Assembly: GCF_000969835.1 (NCBI RefSeq)
Contig: NZ_KQ033912.1
Location: 903,126-967,125, forward strand
DNA: 64,000 nucleotides
Direction: 5' to 3'
From: Parabacteroides goldsteinii DSM 19448 = WAL 12034
GTDB taxonomy: Bacteria; Bacteroidota; Bacteroidia; Bacteroidales; Tannerellaceae
The position numbers and the translations under genes were made by a program. Positions 16,324 to 25,186 of this stretch are shown one piece after another. Position 1 is the stretch's first letter, and each line of letters starts with the position of its first letter. Below the pieces are notes generated by a model. The model was given only the letters and a program-made list of their open reading frames with translations, was not told where the DNA came from and did no database searches.

Positions 16324-19323
16324 ATGAAAAGAATACTTATTCCACTGTGCCTGGTGGTAGGAAGTCATGTGGCTAGCGGGCAACGGTCGTACCAGTTTGA
16401 GGCACCGGACCGTTTGTTCATAGAAGGTAAAGAATTGTTTAGTTTAAAGAACTATCCGGGTTGTATCGATAAGCTGGAAGCTTATAAACAGCATGCAAAA
16501 GATGCCGACCTGATCCAGGAAGCTGACTATATGATCGTATATGCAGCTTATGAACAGGGACGTCCCAATGCCGACGAACTATTGAAAGATTATCTGGAAG
16601 ATTATCCGGCTTCACGCCATAGCGATGAAGTGAATTTCCTGATCGGTTCCATTCATTTCGAACGCGGGGAATACCAAAAAGCTATTTTCTGGTTCAACGA
16701 ATCGGATATAGACATGCTCAGTCCGGAGCAACAGGAGGCTTACAGCTTCCGGCTGGCCTATTCATTATTGCAGACCGGCGAGATGGATAAGGCACGCGGA
16801 TATTTTTCGCGGATACAGCAAATCGGTACCAAGTACCGTGAAGCGTCGACCTATTATGTGGCCTATATCGATTATGCAACCGGCAAATACAATAACGCGT
16901 TGGTAGAGTTCAGCCGCCTGAAAGAGATGCCGGATTACCGCGAGCAATCCTTGTACTATATTACACAGATCTATTTCATACAGAATAAATATGAAAAGGT
17001 AGTGAGCGAAGGGGAAGAACTTCTCTCCTCCTATCCGAACAGCAAGAATAACAGCGAAGTATACCGTATCCTGGGTAATTCTTATTACCATTTGGGCAAC
17101 CAGGATAAGGCGACCAACATGTTGAGCAAATATGTATCGTCGACCGACAGCCCGTTAAGAGGAGATTTGTACATTCTGGGTGTTTGCTATTTCAATAAAG
17201 GGAATTACAGCAGTGCCGTAAACGCCTTGTCGCAGACAGTACGCGAAAACGACGCACTCTCGCAGAATGCCTACCTCTATCTCGGACAGTCTTACCTGAA
17301 ACTGAAAGACAAGAACAATGCCCGTATGGCTTTCGAGGCTGCGGCAACCTCTTCATTCGACAAACAGATTCAGGAAGTAGCCATGTTCAATTATGCGCTG
17401 CTGATCCATGAAACTGCCTTTACCGGATTCGGCGAATCTGTTACGATCTTCGAAGATTTCCTGAATGATTTCCCGAACTCTCAATATGCCGACAAAGTAA
17501 ACGACTACCTGGTGGAAGTCTACCTGACAACCAAGAACTACCAGGCAGCTCTCAACTCTATCAATAAGATCAATCATCCGAGCACCAAGATACTGGAAGC
17601 CAAACAGGACATTCTGTTCCAGCTGGGAACGCAGGCTTTCACCAACATGAAGCTGGATGAAGCAGTCGACCTGTTCTCGAAAGCTATCAACCTGGGTTCT
17701 TATAATATGGAATCGCGCAATGACGCTTATTTCTGGCGCGGCGAATCCTATTATCGCAAAGGAGATTACCGCCAGGCTATTTCAGACTACCGTACTTATC
17801 TGAACAACACCCGCCAGCGGAATACAGATATGTACGCACTGGCCCATTATAACCTGGGATATTGTTATTTCAAACTCAAAGAATACGGAGAGGCACAAAA
17901 CCGTTTCCGCCAGTATATCAATCTGGAAAACAACCAGCAGGCACCGGCATTGGCAGATGCTTACAACCGTATCGGCGACTGCCTGTACCAGAACCGCCAG
18001 TTCGCACAGGCTGAAGAAAACTATACACATGCCGCCCAATTGCAACCGTCTGCCGGCGACTATTCCGTTTACCAGAAAGGCTTCCTGCTGGGCTTGCAGA
18101 AAGATTACCGAGGGAAGATCAGCGCAATGGACCGCCTGCTCCGCGATTATCCGGAATCACAATATGTGGACGATGCATTGTTCGAAAAAGGACGTACCTA
18201 TGTATTGCTTGAAAACAGTTCACAAGCTGCACAGGCATTCGAGACATTGATACAGCAGTTCCCGCAAAGCAGCCTTGCCCGTAAAGCCGGCATCCAGTTA
18301 GGATTGCTTTACTTCAACGACAACCAACCCGAAAAAGCGGCTACAGCCTATAAGCAAGTGATCAGCAATTATCCGGGTAGCGAAGAAGCCAGAGTGGCTT
18401 TACAAGACTTAAAGTCGGTTTACATCGACCTGAACGACATCAATTCGTATGCCAACTACGTCAACTCACTGGGTGGAAATATCCGTCTGGAAGTCGGCGA
18501 ACAGGATTCGCTTACCTATATTGCCGCCGAGAAACTCTTCAACCGTGGCAACAACGAAGAAGCACGCCGCAGCCTGATCAACTATTTGCAGACCTTCCCC
18601 GAAGGCGCTTTCAGCTCGAATGCGAACTATTATCTGGGAAGCATCGCCTTTAGCAAGAAAGAATACGACGAAGCACTTCAGCGTTTCAAATCGGTTATCG
18701 AGAGCGGAGATACCAAATTCCTTGAAGAATCGGTGGCCCGCACGGCAGAAATGCAATACCTCACTCAGGACTTCCCTGCTGCGCTGGAAAGCTTCAAGCG
18801 CTTACAGATCATAGCCGAAAATCCGGAGAACAAGCAAGCTGCCCGTTTAGGCATCATGCGTTGTGCTTTACAGACCGGACAACAGGAGGAAGCTCAACTG
18901 GCAGCCAACGAATTGCTGAAAGATCCGAAACTGTCACCCGAAGTGGAAGCCGAAGCCCGTTATATCCGTGCTAAAGCCTACATCGACCACAAACAGCCGG
19001 CTAAAGCCGTCGAAGACCTGACAATTCTCAGCAAAGACACCCGTACGGTACACGGTGCCGAAGCTAAATACCTGCTGGCCCAGTACTTCTACGATACCAA
19101 CGACGATAAGAATGCGGAAAAGATCCTGGAAGACTTCGCCAAGAACGGCACGCCTCACCAGTACTGGCTGGCACGCGGTTTCATCCTTTGGGCCGATATT
19201 TATATCCGCCAGGGAGACGACCTTCAGGCACGTGCTTATCTGAACAACCTGAAGAACAACTATAAGGGTGATGACGAAATCGCCGCTATGATTGAGGACA
19301 GATTAGGTAAACTAAAGCAATAA
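16324..19323 (+). CDS. Large exported tetratricopeptide-repeat protein
   Basis: A 999-residue protein with a signal peptide (MKRILIPLCLVVGSHVASGQ) followed almost entirely by TPR units of the Tol-Pal-associated/YbgF type. Recurrent patterns such as YLLGSIAFSKKEYDEAL, AHYNLGYCYFKLKEYGEA and GLLYFNDNQPEKAATAYKQV recur about every 34-37 residues from residue ~30 to the end. No catalytic domain is seen. It is expected in the periplasm or attached to the outer membrane as a scaffold. The next gene, 9 bp downstream, encodes an outer-membrane barrel, and the tight spacing suggests the two work together. The function of this pair is not known to me. Confidence 0.88.
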   Translation: MKRILIPLCLVVGSHVASGQRSYQFEAPDRLFIEGKELFSLKNYPGCIDKLEAYKQHAKDADLIQEADYMIVYAAYEQGRPNADELLKDYLEDYPASRHSDEVNFLIGSIHFERGEYQKAIFWFNESDIDMLSPEQQEAYSFRLAYSLLQTGEMDKARGYFSRIQQIGTKYREASTYYVAYIDYATGKYNNALVEFSRLKEMPDYREQSLYYITQIYFIQNKYEKVVSEGEELLSSYPNSKNNSEVYRILGNSYYHLGNQDKATNMLSKYVSSTDSPLRGDLYILGVCYFNKGNYSSAVNALSQTVRENDALSQNAYLYLGQSYLKLKDKNNARMAFEAAATSSFDKQIQEVAMFNYALLIHETAFTGFGESVTIFEDFLNDFPNSQYADKVNDYLVEVYLTTKNYQAALNSINKINHPSTKILEAKQDILFQLGTQAFTNMKLDEAVDLFSKAINLGSYNMESRNDAYFWRGESYYRKGDYRQAISDYRTYLNNTRQRNTDMYALAHYNLGYCYFKLKEYGEAQNRFRQYINLENNQQAPALADAYNRIGDCLYQNRQFAQAEENYTHAAQLQPSAGDYSVYQKGFLLGLQKDYRGKISAMDRLLRDYPESQYVDDALFEKGRTYVLLENSSQAAQAFETLIQQFPQSSLARKAGIQLGLLYFNDNQPEKAATAYKQVISNYPGSEEARVALQDLKSVYIDLNDINSYANYVNSLGGNIRLEVGEQDSLTYIAAEKLFNRGNNEEARRSLINYLQTFPEGAFSSNANYYLGSIAFSKKEYDEALQRFKSVIESGDTKFLEESVARTAEMQYLTQDFPAALESFKRLQIIAENPENKQAARLGIMRCALQTGQQEEAQLAANELLKDPKLSPEVEAEARYIRAKAYIDHKQPAKAVEDLTILSKDTRTVHGAEAKYLLAQYFYDTNDDKNAEKILEDFAKNGTPHQYWLARGFILWADIYIRQGDDLQARAYLNNLKNNYKGDDEIAAMIEDRLGKLKQ

Positions 19324-19332
19324 TAGAATACA

Positions 19333-21132
19333 ATGAAGACTATATATAATGTAAAAGCGCTGTGTGTCGTAGCCTTGCTTGGGACTACCGCCACAATGAG
19401 TGCACAGGAAGATACTTCGAAGAAACAGAATCTGGAACGGGAGATGACGCTCGAACGCGAGTACGACCCGACGGTACAGGATGCAAGCAAAGTAAACACC
19501 CTTCCGGTCATCAAGGAACCGGAAGTAAAAAAGATGCCGATCGACTATGCCAATTTCACAATTGCAGCCGACCCGGCAAAAGAGATCAGCCTGCTTCCTT
19601 CAGGTAATATCATGACAGATATTCAGTACAACAAGCGTCGCGGTTATTTCAACTTCGGCGGCGGTACCTATCTGAATCTGAACGGTGACCTGGGATATCA
19701 TATCCTCAGCACGGACAAGGATCAATTGAATATCTGGTTCTCGCACCGTTCAACGAATGGAAAAGTAAAATACCTGCAAGTGGATGAAAAGGTTAAGGCG
19801 AAGCTGAACGATAATATGGGTGGATTAAACTTCAAACATAACTTCGATAAGCTGGCATTGAAGATGGGAGTTAAATATGGTTATTCCGGATTTAATTATT
19901 ACGGATTGCCAATAGAAAGCCTTACTCCTATCACCTCCTCAAACCCTACTCTCCCCGCAGCTGACATGGAAACCAACCAAGTTGCCCAAACCATTAAGGC
20001 GAACGTAGGCGTAGAGTCCAAAGCTGATGCTCCTGTCGGGTACCTGCTCGATCTCAGCTACACCAATTTTTCTTACAAATACGGATATTCAAAAGAGCAC
20101 GATGCACCGTCGGAAGGGACATTCAATCTTGACTTCGGGTTAAGTTCCGGTTTCGGAGGCAATCAGCGTGTTGGCTTGAACGGTAATTTCCAATATTTCA
20201 ATTACAGCCTGCCCTCAGAACTAAAATCACCTGAAACAAAAGATCCGTCAACCTACTTCGACAACTTTGCTGCTGCCACCCTGAATCCTTACTACAAGAT
20301 AGAAGGAGACAACTGGCATGTAAAATTAGGGGTAAATGCAATGTTCTTCAGCGGCGAGCAGAAGAAGTTTATGGCTTCCCCCAACATCTCTGCCGACGTC
20401 GAAGTTGCCGACAAAACCGTACTATACCTGAATGCCGATGGTAAATTACAATCCAACAGTATGTATGATGTGAACCGGATCAACCGTTATGCCAATCCGT
20501 TGGAAAGATTGACGCCTTCCCGCAACTGGCTGGATGGTATCCTGGGTATCAAGAGCGGCGTTGCTCCCGGTTTCTGGTTCGACGTTTTCGGAGGATATAA
20601 AATCGTCAGCAATAACTATTTCTTTGTACCGACACTTGCTTACGGTGACAAAGATTACTTCGGTTCCGCTTGCGGTATGATGAATGAAATAGACACCAAA
20701 CAGTTACTGGTCGGTGCCAACCTGAAATATAGTTACCAGCAATTATTTGAAATCTCCCTGAAAGGTGTTTATAATAATTGGACAGCCGAATACAGTGATA
20801 AATATTCAGAGACTGATTTAGCCGGTAAAGATGCTACAGCCTGGGGTATGCCCGAAATGGAGATCATAGCCGGCGTGACAGTCCGCCCGATCAATAACCT
20901 GTCTGCTTCCCTGGACTATTACCTGGCCACCGGACGTGAAGCCAGATTAGGAGAAAAGAACGTAAAGATGGACAACATCAACGAACTGAACCTCACCGGA
21001 GCATACAACATCAACGATACCTTCGGCCTGTATCTGAAACTGAACAACGTACTGTTCCAGAAATACGAACTTTACTACGGTTATCCGTTGCAGAAGTTCA
21101 GTGCGATGATCGGAGTGAACATCAATTTCTAA
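19333..21132 (+). CDS. Outer-membrane beta-barrel protein (TonB-receptor-like barrel without plug)
   Basis: A 599-residue predicted outer-membrane protein. It has a signal peptide ending near TMSAQ, a short polar N-terminal segment (LEREMTLEREYDPTVQDASK), and then many amphipathic strands with alternating aromatic residues (for example GYFNFGGGTYLNLNGDLGYHI, LNLTGAYNINDTFGLYLKLNNV). It ends in KFSAMIGVNINF, a typical barrel terminus. There is no TonB-box/plug domain, so it is not a complete TonB receptor. It follows the TPR gene after 9 bp and precedes a strong terminator. Function unknown. Confidence 0.8.
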   Translation: MKTIYNVKALCVVALLGTTATMSAQEDTSKKQNLEREMTLEREYDPTVQDASKVNTLPVIKEPEVKKMPIDYANFTIAADPAKEISLLPSGNIMTDIQYNKRRGYFNFGGGTYLNLNGDLGYHILSTDKDQLNIWFSHRSTNGKVKYLQVDEKVKAKLNDNMGGLNFKHNFDKLALKMGVKYGYSGFNYYGLPIESLTPITSSNPTLPAADMETNQVAQTIKANVGVESKADAPVGYLLDLSYTNFSYKYGYSKEHDAPSEGTFNLDFGLSSGFGGNQRVGLNGNFQYFNYSLPSELKSPETKDPSTYFDNFAAATLNPYYKIEGDNWHVKLGVNAMFFSGEQKKFMASPNISADVEVADKTVLYLNADGKLQSNSMYDVNRINRYANPLERLTPSRNWLDGILGIKSGVAPGFWFDVFGGYKIVSNNYFFVPTLAYGDKDYFGSACGMMNEIDTKQLLVGANLKYSYQQLFEISLKGVYNNWTAEYSDKYSETDLAGKDATAWGMPEMEIIAGVTVRPINNLSASLDYYLATGREARLGEKNVKMDNINELNLTGAYNINDTFGLYLKLNNVLFQKYELYYGYPLQKFSAMIGVNINF

Positions 21133-21155
21133 TCAGATAAAGAAACATAGATCAG

Positions 21156-21187
21156 AAGGAGAATCCAATATCGGGTTCTCCTTTTTT
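21156..21187 (+). terminator. Terminator of the TPR/barrel operon
   Basis: AAGGAGAA (21156-21163) pairs with TTCTCCTT (21176-21183), extended by CC/GG pairs, then TTTTT. Confidence 0.8.
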
Positions 21188-21192
21188 ATTCC

Positions 21193-21200
21193 TACTTTTG
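21193..21200 (+). promoter_or_regulatory. Promoter -7 box of the MATE gene
   Basis: TACTTTTG, an exact TAnnTTTG box, lies 20 bp before the ATG and directly after the upstream terminator. Confidence 0.65.
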
Positions 21201-21219
21201 CACCCAAATAAGACAGAAC

Positions 21220-22551
21220 ATGCAAGGAACAAAAAACCTGACACAAGGCCCTATCAAACGGCAGCTATTCAATCTGGCATTGCCGATCATGGGTACTTCT
21301 TTTATTCAAATGGCTTACAGCATCACCGATATGGCCTGGGTAGGACGGCTGGGCAGTGAAGCCGTTGCCGCCATCGGAGCTGTCGGCATCCTGACCTGGA
21401 TGACCAATTCGATCTCTCTGTTGAATAAAGTCGGTTCGGAAGTAAGTGTGGGGCAAAGTATAGGTGCACGAAATGAAGAGGATGCACGGAATTATTCATC
21501 CCACAACCTTACCATTGCCCTGATCATCTCCATTTGCTGGGGATTGCTTCTTTTTGTCTTTGCCCATCCGATCATCGGTGTCTATAAACTGGAAGCTCCT
21601 ATTGCAGATAGTGCTGTCGAATATTTACGGATCGTATCGACCGCCTTTCCTTTTATATTCCTCTCGGCAGCCTTCACCGGCATCCATAATGCGGCAGGGC
21701 TAAGTAAAATACCCTTTTACATCAGCGGAACGGGACTTATCATTAATATGATACTCGACCCGGTATTCATTTTTGTATTCGATATGGGAACAGCCGGAGC
21801 CGCCTGGGCAACCTGGTTATCGCAAGCCACGGTATGTGCCATTTTTGTATATCAGTTAAAATGGAGAAGCAGGTTACTGGGAGGATTCTCCTTCTTCGTC
21901 AGACTAAAGAAAAACTATTCACAAAGGATTCTGCAACTGGGCCTACCGGTAGCCATGCTGAACACGCTGTTTGCCATCATCAACATTTTCATGGCACGAA
22001 CAGCCTCCACTTACGGTGGACATATCGGCCTGATGACACTCACCGCCGGAGGACAGATTGAAGCGATAGCCTGGAACACCTCCCAGGGATTCAGCACGGC
22101 ACTGAGTGCTTTCGTCGCCCAGAACTACGCGGCTTCCGAAAAGAACAGGGTGCTGGAAGCCTATCACACGACATTGAAGATGACCACCGTATTCGGTATC
22201 CTTTGTACCTTATTATTCGTCTTTTACGGCAGCGAAGTCTTCTCACTGATCGTCCCCCAGAAGGAAGCCTTCGAGGCCGGAGGTATTTTCCTGCGAATAG
22301 ATGGGTACTCGATGTTGTTCATGATGCTGGAGATCACTATGCAGGGCTTGTTCTACGGAACAGGACGGACGGTTCCTCCTGCAATCATCAGCATTACTTT
22401 CAACTCGCTGCGTATACCGATGGCTATTGTATTATCCGCCATGGGATTGGGAATCGTCGGTGTATGGTGGGCAATCAGTATCTCCAGCATGCTGAAAGGA
22501 ATCGTTTCCTTTATCTGGTTCAGGGCTTTACAAAAGAAGATATTGAAGTGA
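21220..22551 (+). CDS. MATE-family multidrug/cation antiporter
   Basis: A 443-residue inner-membrane exporter of the MATE family (NorM/DinF-like). About twelve hydrophobic helices are visible, arranged in two homologous halves. The N-terminus GPIKRQLFNLALPIMGTSFIQMAYSITDM and the mid-protein LQLGLPVAMLNTLF mark the starts of the halves. Such proteins expel cationic drugs or metabolites using a sodium or proton gradient; the substrate cannot be read. The gene is monocistronic, with its own promoter. A 150-bp gap separates it from the next gene. Confidence 0.93.
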   Translation: MQGTKNLTQGPIKRQLFNLALPIMGTSFIQMAYSITDMAWVGRLGSEAVAAIGAVGILTWMTNSISLLNKVGSEVSVGQSIGARNEEDARNYSSHNLTIALIISICWGLLLFVFAHPIIGVYKLEAPIADSAVEYLRIVSTAFPFIFLSAAFTGIHNAAGLSKIPFYISGTGLIINMILDPVFIFVFDMGTAGAAWATWLSQATVCAIFVYQLKWRSRLLGGFSFFVRLKKNYSQRILQLGLPVAMLNTLFAIINIFMARTASTYGGHIGLMTLTAGGQIEAIAWNTSQGFSTALSAFVAQNYAASEKNRVLEAYHTTLKMTTVFGILCTLLFVFYGSEVFSLIVPQKEAFEAGGIFLRIDGYSMLFMMLEITMQGLFYGTGRTVPPAIISITFNSLRIPMAIVLSAMGLGIVGVWWAISISSMLKGIVSFIWFRALQKKILK

Positions 22552-22646
22552 GAAGTTCTATTATTTATCTGTGAACTATCCTGTTATCAAAGTGTCTTGA
22601 TTGTTACAGACAAACTCGATGGGTAAGATTGAATTCCAACCCGTCC

Positions 22647-22676
22647 TTGCACAATCAAATAAATGATTTACCTTTG
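22647..22676 (+). promoter_or_regulatory. Promoter of the M64 peptidase gene
   Basis: TTG (22647-22649), a 19-bp spacer and TACCTTTG (22669-22676) match the Bacteroidetes promoter well; the ATG follows 24 bp later. Confidence 0.75.
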
Positions 22677-22700
22677 TAAACAAATAGAAGTACCATCCAT

Positions 22701-24593
22701 ATGAATATCAAAAAGTCTTACTATTGCACAAATATTTTCTTTTTCCTTTTCTGTTTATTACTATGTTTAGCTAGTTGTAAGGAAGAAGAAGAGTTTCTGA
22801 CAATCTCTGTTTCTGAATTGAACATACCGGCTAAAGGAGAAGAAAAATCCATTGACATCCATACAAACTCAGTATGGATTGCGGAAGTAATGCCGGCCGG
22901 CAATTCCTCATGGGTAACCTTAAATACAATGTCGGGAGATGCAAACACCTCTTCGGTACATATTATGTTTGCCGAAAATAATACGGATCAAGAACGTACA
23001 GCCGAAATCCTGTTTCGTGCAGGTAAGACCGCTCAGAGTTTAAAGATCACTCAAAAGGAAAAGACAACACTTGTTGTGTCCGACAGAGGGTGGTATATAG
23101 GGCAACCAGGTGGTAGATGGCCCTTTCCGATAGACCGGAATGTAGACTATACAGTCAGCATATCTCCGGAAGCCCGGAGTTGGCTCCAACTTTCCGAAAC
23201 GAAAGCAATAACGACAGACACATTATACTTAACGGTCAGAGAGAATCTTGAACCTGAAATGCGAGAAGGAGCTATCTATATTAAGGCAACAGATGTTTCT
23301 GCTGCCGATACGATTTTTGTTTCACAGGAAGCTCTCCAGATCACCGTATCCACTGAACAACTAGATTTTGCCTCAGAGGGCGGCAGTGGGGTAATTTCCA
23401 TCAATTCAACGCATACCGATCACAATTACAATCCCGAATATACGTACGTCATTGAACCGGAAACGGCGTCCTGGTGCCAGATAAAAAAAAGTGAAGATTC
23501 AAAACTCTTGTTTGTCTCAGTCTCCACTAATGAAGCAAAAGTCAGGCGTGAAGCAAATATCAATATCAAATCCTCCGCTCTAACCAAAACAGTCCGTGTC
23601 ATACAACAAGAAGACGGACTAACTTATTACGCAGATGGTGAATATGTACGTTTGCAGACGGCATCAGCTGGCAAAGGTGTAAATATTGCTATTATGGGAG
23701 ATGGGTTCACCAAAGCAGATCTGGTGAAAGACGGACGATATGAGAATCTGGCAAACCAAGCGATGGAGCATTTTTTCAGTATAGAACCTTATAAGTCAAA
23801 CCGGAAATATTTTAATGTTTATATGATATTTGCTCAATCGGAAGAAGCGGGCGTAAACGGGGAGATACCGGGTATTACGATCGATAACCGCTTCGGATCG
23901 ATATACGGAGAAGGCACTAATATTAATTGGAACGATAGCATTTGCGATGTCTATCTGAATTTGGTCCCGGAATTAAAAGGTGTCGTAGAAATGACCACGA
24001 TCCTCTTCCTGAACAGCAGTAAATATGCCGGAACGGCCCATCTCTATTCAAACGGATTTTGTATTGCAGCCTGCCCTATCAGCAAAGAAGCACCTCCTTT
24101 TGATTTCAAAGGATTGGTACATCACGAAGCAGGAGGACATGCTTTCGGGCTTTTAGCAGATGAATATATTATTTATGAAGAAAAGGCTTCAGAAGGCGTA
24201 AAGGCAGAAATACGCCTCTGGCAAAAATTCGGTTGCTATCGAAATGTCTCTTCGACAAATGATTTGTCCCAGGTCCCATGGAGTGTTTTCACTGGAAAAG
24301 AAAAGTATGCTTATGTAGGAGCCTACGAAGGTGCTTATCTTTATCAATCAGGGGTTTGGCGCCCCGAAGAAATCAGTTGCATGGATATTAATATTCCTTA
24401 TTATAATGCCCCCAGTCGTTGGGCGATTGTTGACAGAATCAGAAGGCTTGCAGGAGAACCATGTACGTTTGACGACTTTATGCAATCCGATCATGTTACC
24501 CCCTGGTCTGCTACGAAAACAAAACCTCAGAAATCATATCCTCCGTTAGGGAAACCGGTATTGATAAAGAGCAAAACCTCCGGAAGATTATGA
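22701..24593 (+). CDS. Surface lipoprotein with BACON-like domains and an M64 (IgA-peptidase-like) metallopeptidase
   Basis: A 630-residue lipoprotein (lipobox LLLCLASC, Cys about 26) with an acidic export signal KEEEEF just after it. Two or three BACON-like Ig modules follow (about 32-118, 120-205, 208-300; each ends in the KITQKE/RVIQQE pattern). BACON domains usually target carbohydrate or mucin. The C-terminal half is an M64 peptidase: GDGFTKADL near residue 335, and the metal site HHEAGGHAFGLLADEY with His475, Glu476, His480 and a downstream DE pair. Note that three residues, not two, separate Glu476 from His480 (HEAGGH). The family cleaves IgA in one studied member; here it probably degrades host or dietary glycoproteins. 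The stop codon overlaps the start of an ORF6N fragment. Confidence 0.88.
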   Translation: MNIKKSYYCTNIFFFLFCLLLCLASCKEEEEFLTISVSELNIPAKGEEKSIDIHTNSVWIAEVMPAGNSSWVTLNTMSGDANTSSVHIMFAENNTDQERTAEILFRAGKTAQSLKITQKEKTTLVVSDRGWYIGQPGGRWPFPIDRNVDYTVSISPEARSWLQLSETKAITTDTLYLTVRENLEPEMREGAIYIKATDVSAADTIFVSQEALQITVSTEQLDFASEGGSGVISINSTHTDHNYNPEYTYVIEPETASWCQIKKSEDSKLLFVSVSTNEAKVRREANINIKSSALTKTVRVIQQEDGLTYYADGEYVRLQTASAGKGVNIAIMGDGFTKADLVKDGRYENLANQAMEHFFSIEPYKSNRKYFNVYMIFAQSEEAGVNGEIPGITIDNRFGSIYGEGTNINWNDSICDVYLNLVPELKGVVEMTTILFLNSSKYAGTAHLYSNGFCIAACPISKEAPPFDFKGLVHHEAGGHAFGLLADEYIIYEEKASEGVKAEIRLWQKFGCYRNVSSTNDLSQVPWSVFTGKEKYAYVGAYEGAYLYQSGVWRPEEISCMDINIPYYNAPSRWAIVDRIRRLAGEPCTFDDFMQSDHVTPWSATKTKPQKSYPPLGKPVLIKSKTSGRL

Positions 24594-24724
24594 AACATAA
24601 AACGATTCCCTGGGATTTTATGCTTCAACCCAATGCCGATAAGTGGATAATCTTGAAATCGCAATTTGCGACATCAAGATGGGGAGGATCCCGCAAACTG
24701 CCGTATGCCTTTACAGAACTATAG
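24590..24724 (+). pseudogene. ORF6N-domain fragment (KilA-N/ORF6N antirepressor relic)
   Basis: A 44-codon frame starts with ATGA overlapping the M64 stop. Its product contains WDFMLQPNADKW, SQFATSRWGGSRKLPYAFTE, which closely follows the ORF6N pattern (F-x-x-DFMF-x-L ... SQ-x-x-TS-x-x-GG-R-x-x-PYAFTEQG). It stops at LPYAFTEL just where intact proteins continue with QGVAMLSSVL. The N-terminal half and the C-terminus are missing, so this is a remnant of a phage- or island-type antirepressor gene rather than a real small gene. Intact family members are about 150-300 residues. Confidence 0.7.
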
Positions 24725-24737
24725 ACCTGGCTATACC

Positions 24738-24751
24738 AACACTATAGTGTT
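24738..24751. repeat. 14-bp perfect palindrome
   Basis: AACACTATAGTGTT lies 14 bp after the ORF6N relic. It is not followed by a T run and may be an operator or terminator remnant. Confidence 0.5.
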
Positions 24752-24980
24752 ACTACGGCTAACACGGTGTGCTATCTGTTATGACACTACTGTCCTACAT
24801 TTGAATCTGTAATATGCCGAATCGAAGCAACAAATACAACTTCAATCTATAGGTTTCAGCCTTCAGACGCTTCAACAGGTTACTAATCAAACTGCCGCCC
24901 TGAAGGGATGAAATGATAAAAGATGTATACGAAAATCCGGACCAGGACAACCTCCTGCAAAACATAGGACCTTTGACTTC

Positions 24981-24996
24981 AAAACATATATGTTTT
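24981..24996. repeat. 16-bp palindrome in the gap before the B12-type locus
   Basis: AAAACATATATGTTTT is a perfect palindrome, extended outward by imperfect CTTTGACTTC/GTAATCAAAAG arms. It lies in the gene-free stretch 24725-25186, where I see no other coding signal. Confidence 0.5.
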
Positions 24997-25046
24997 GTAA
25001 TCAAAAGTCCCTTATTTACAAATCAAAACACCTATACCTTGTAAAC

Positions 25047-25080
25047 GGATAACTACTCGTTACCCGACGGGTAACTATCC
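25047..25080. repeat. Two-layer inverted repeat downstream of the B12-type operon
   Basis: GTTACCCGACGGGTAAC (25059-25075) has perfect 8-bp arms; GGATA (25047-25051) and TATCC (25076-25080) form an outer layer. It lies about 110 bp beyond the stop of the minus-strand lipoprotein gene and may end that transcript, although no clear T run follows. Confidence 0.5.
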
Positions 25081-25186
25081 ACCGGGACATGGATGCCTAT
25101 CGGTCGGAATACAAATCAGCAATGCGCACCCTTCAGCCAAAGGTTTTGAAATATGGTGGATCACACCGGCTGAAACCTGAAAGAGA

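Noticed and set aside
24795..25004. A 69-codon minus-strand frame between the M64 and lipoprotein genes
   Set aside because: No recognisable pattern, no promoter box nearby, and it crosses a perfect palindrome; treated as chance.
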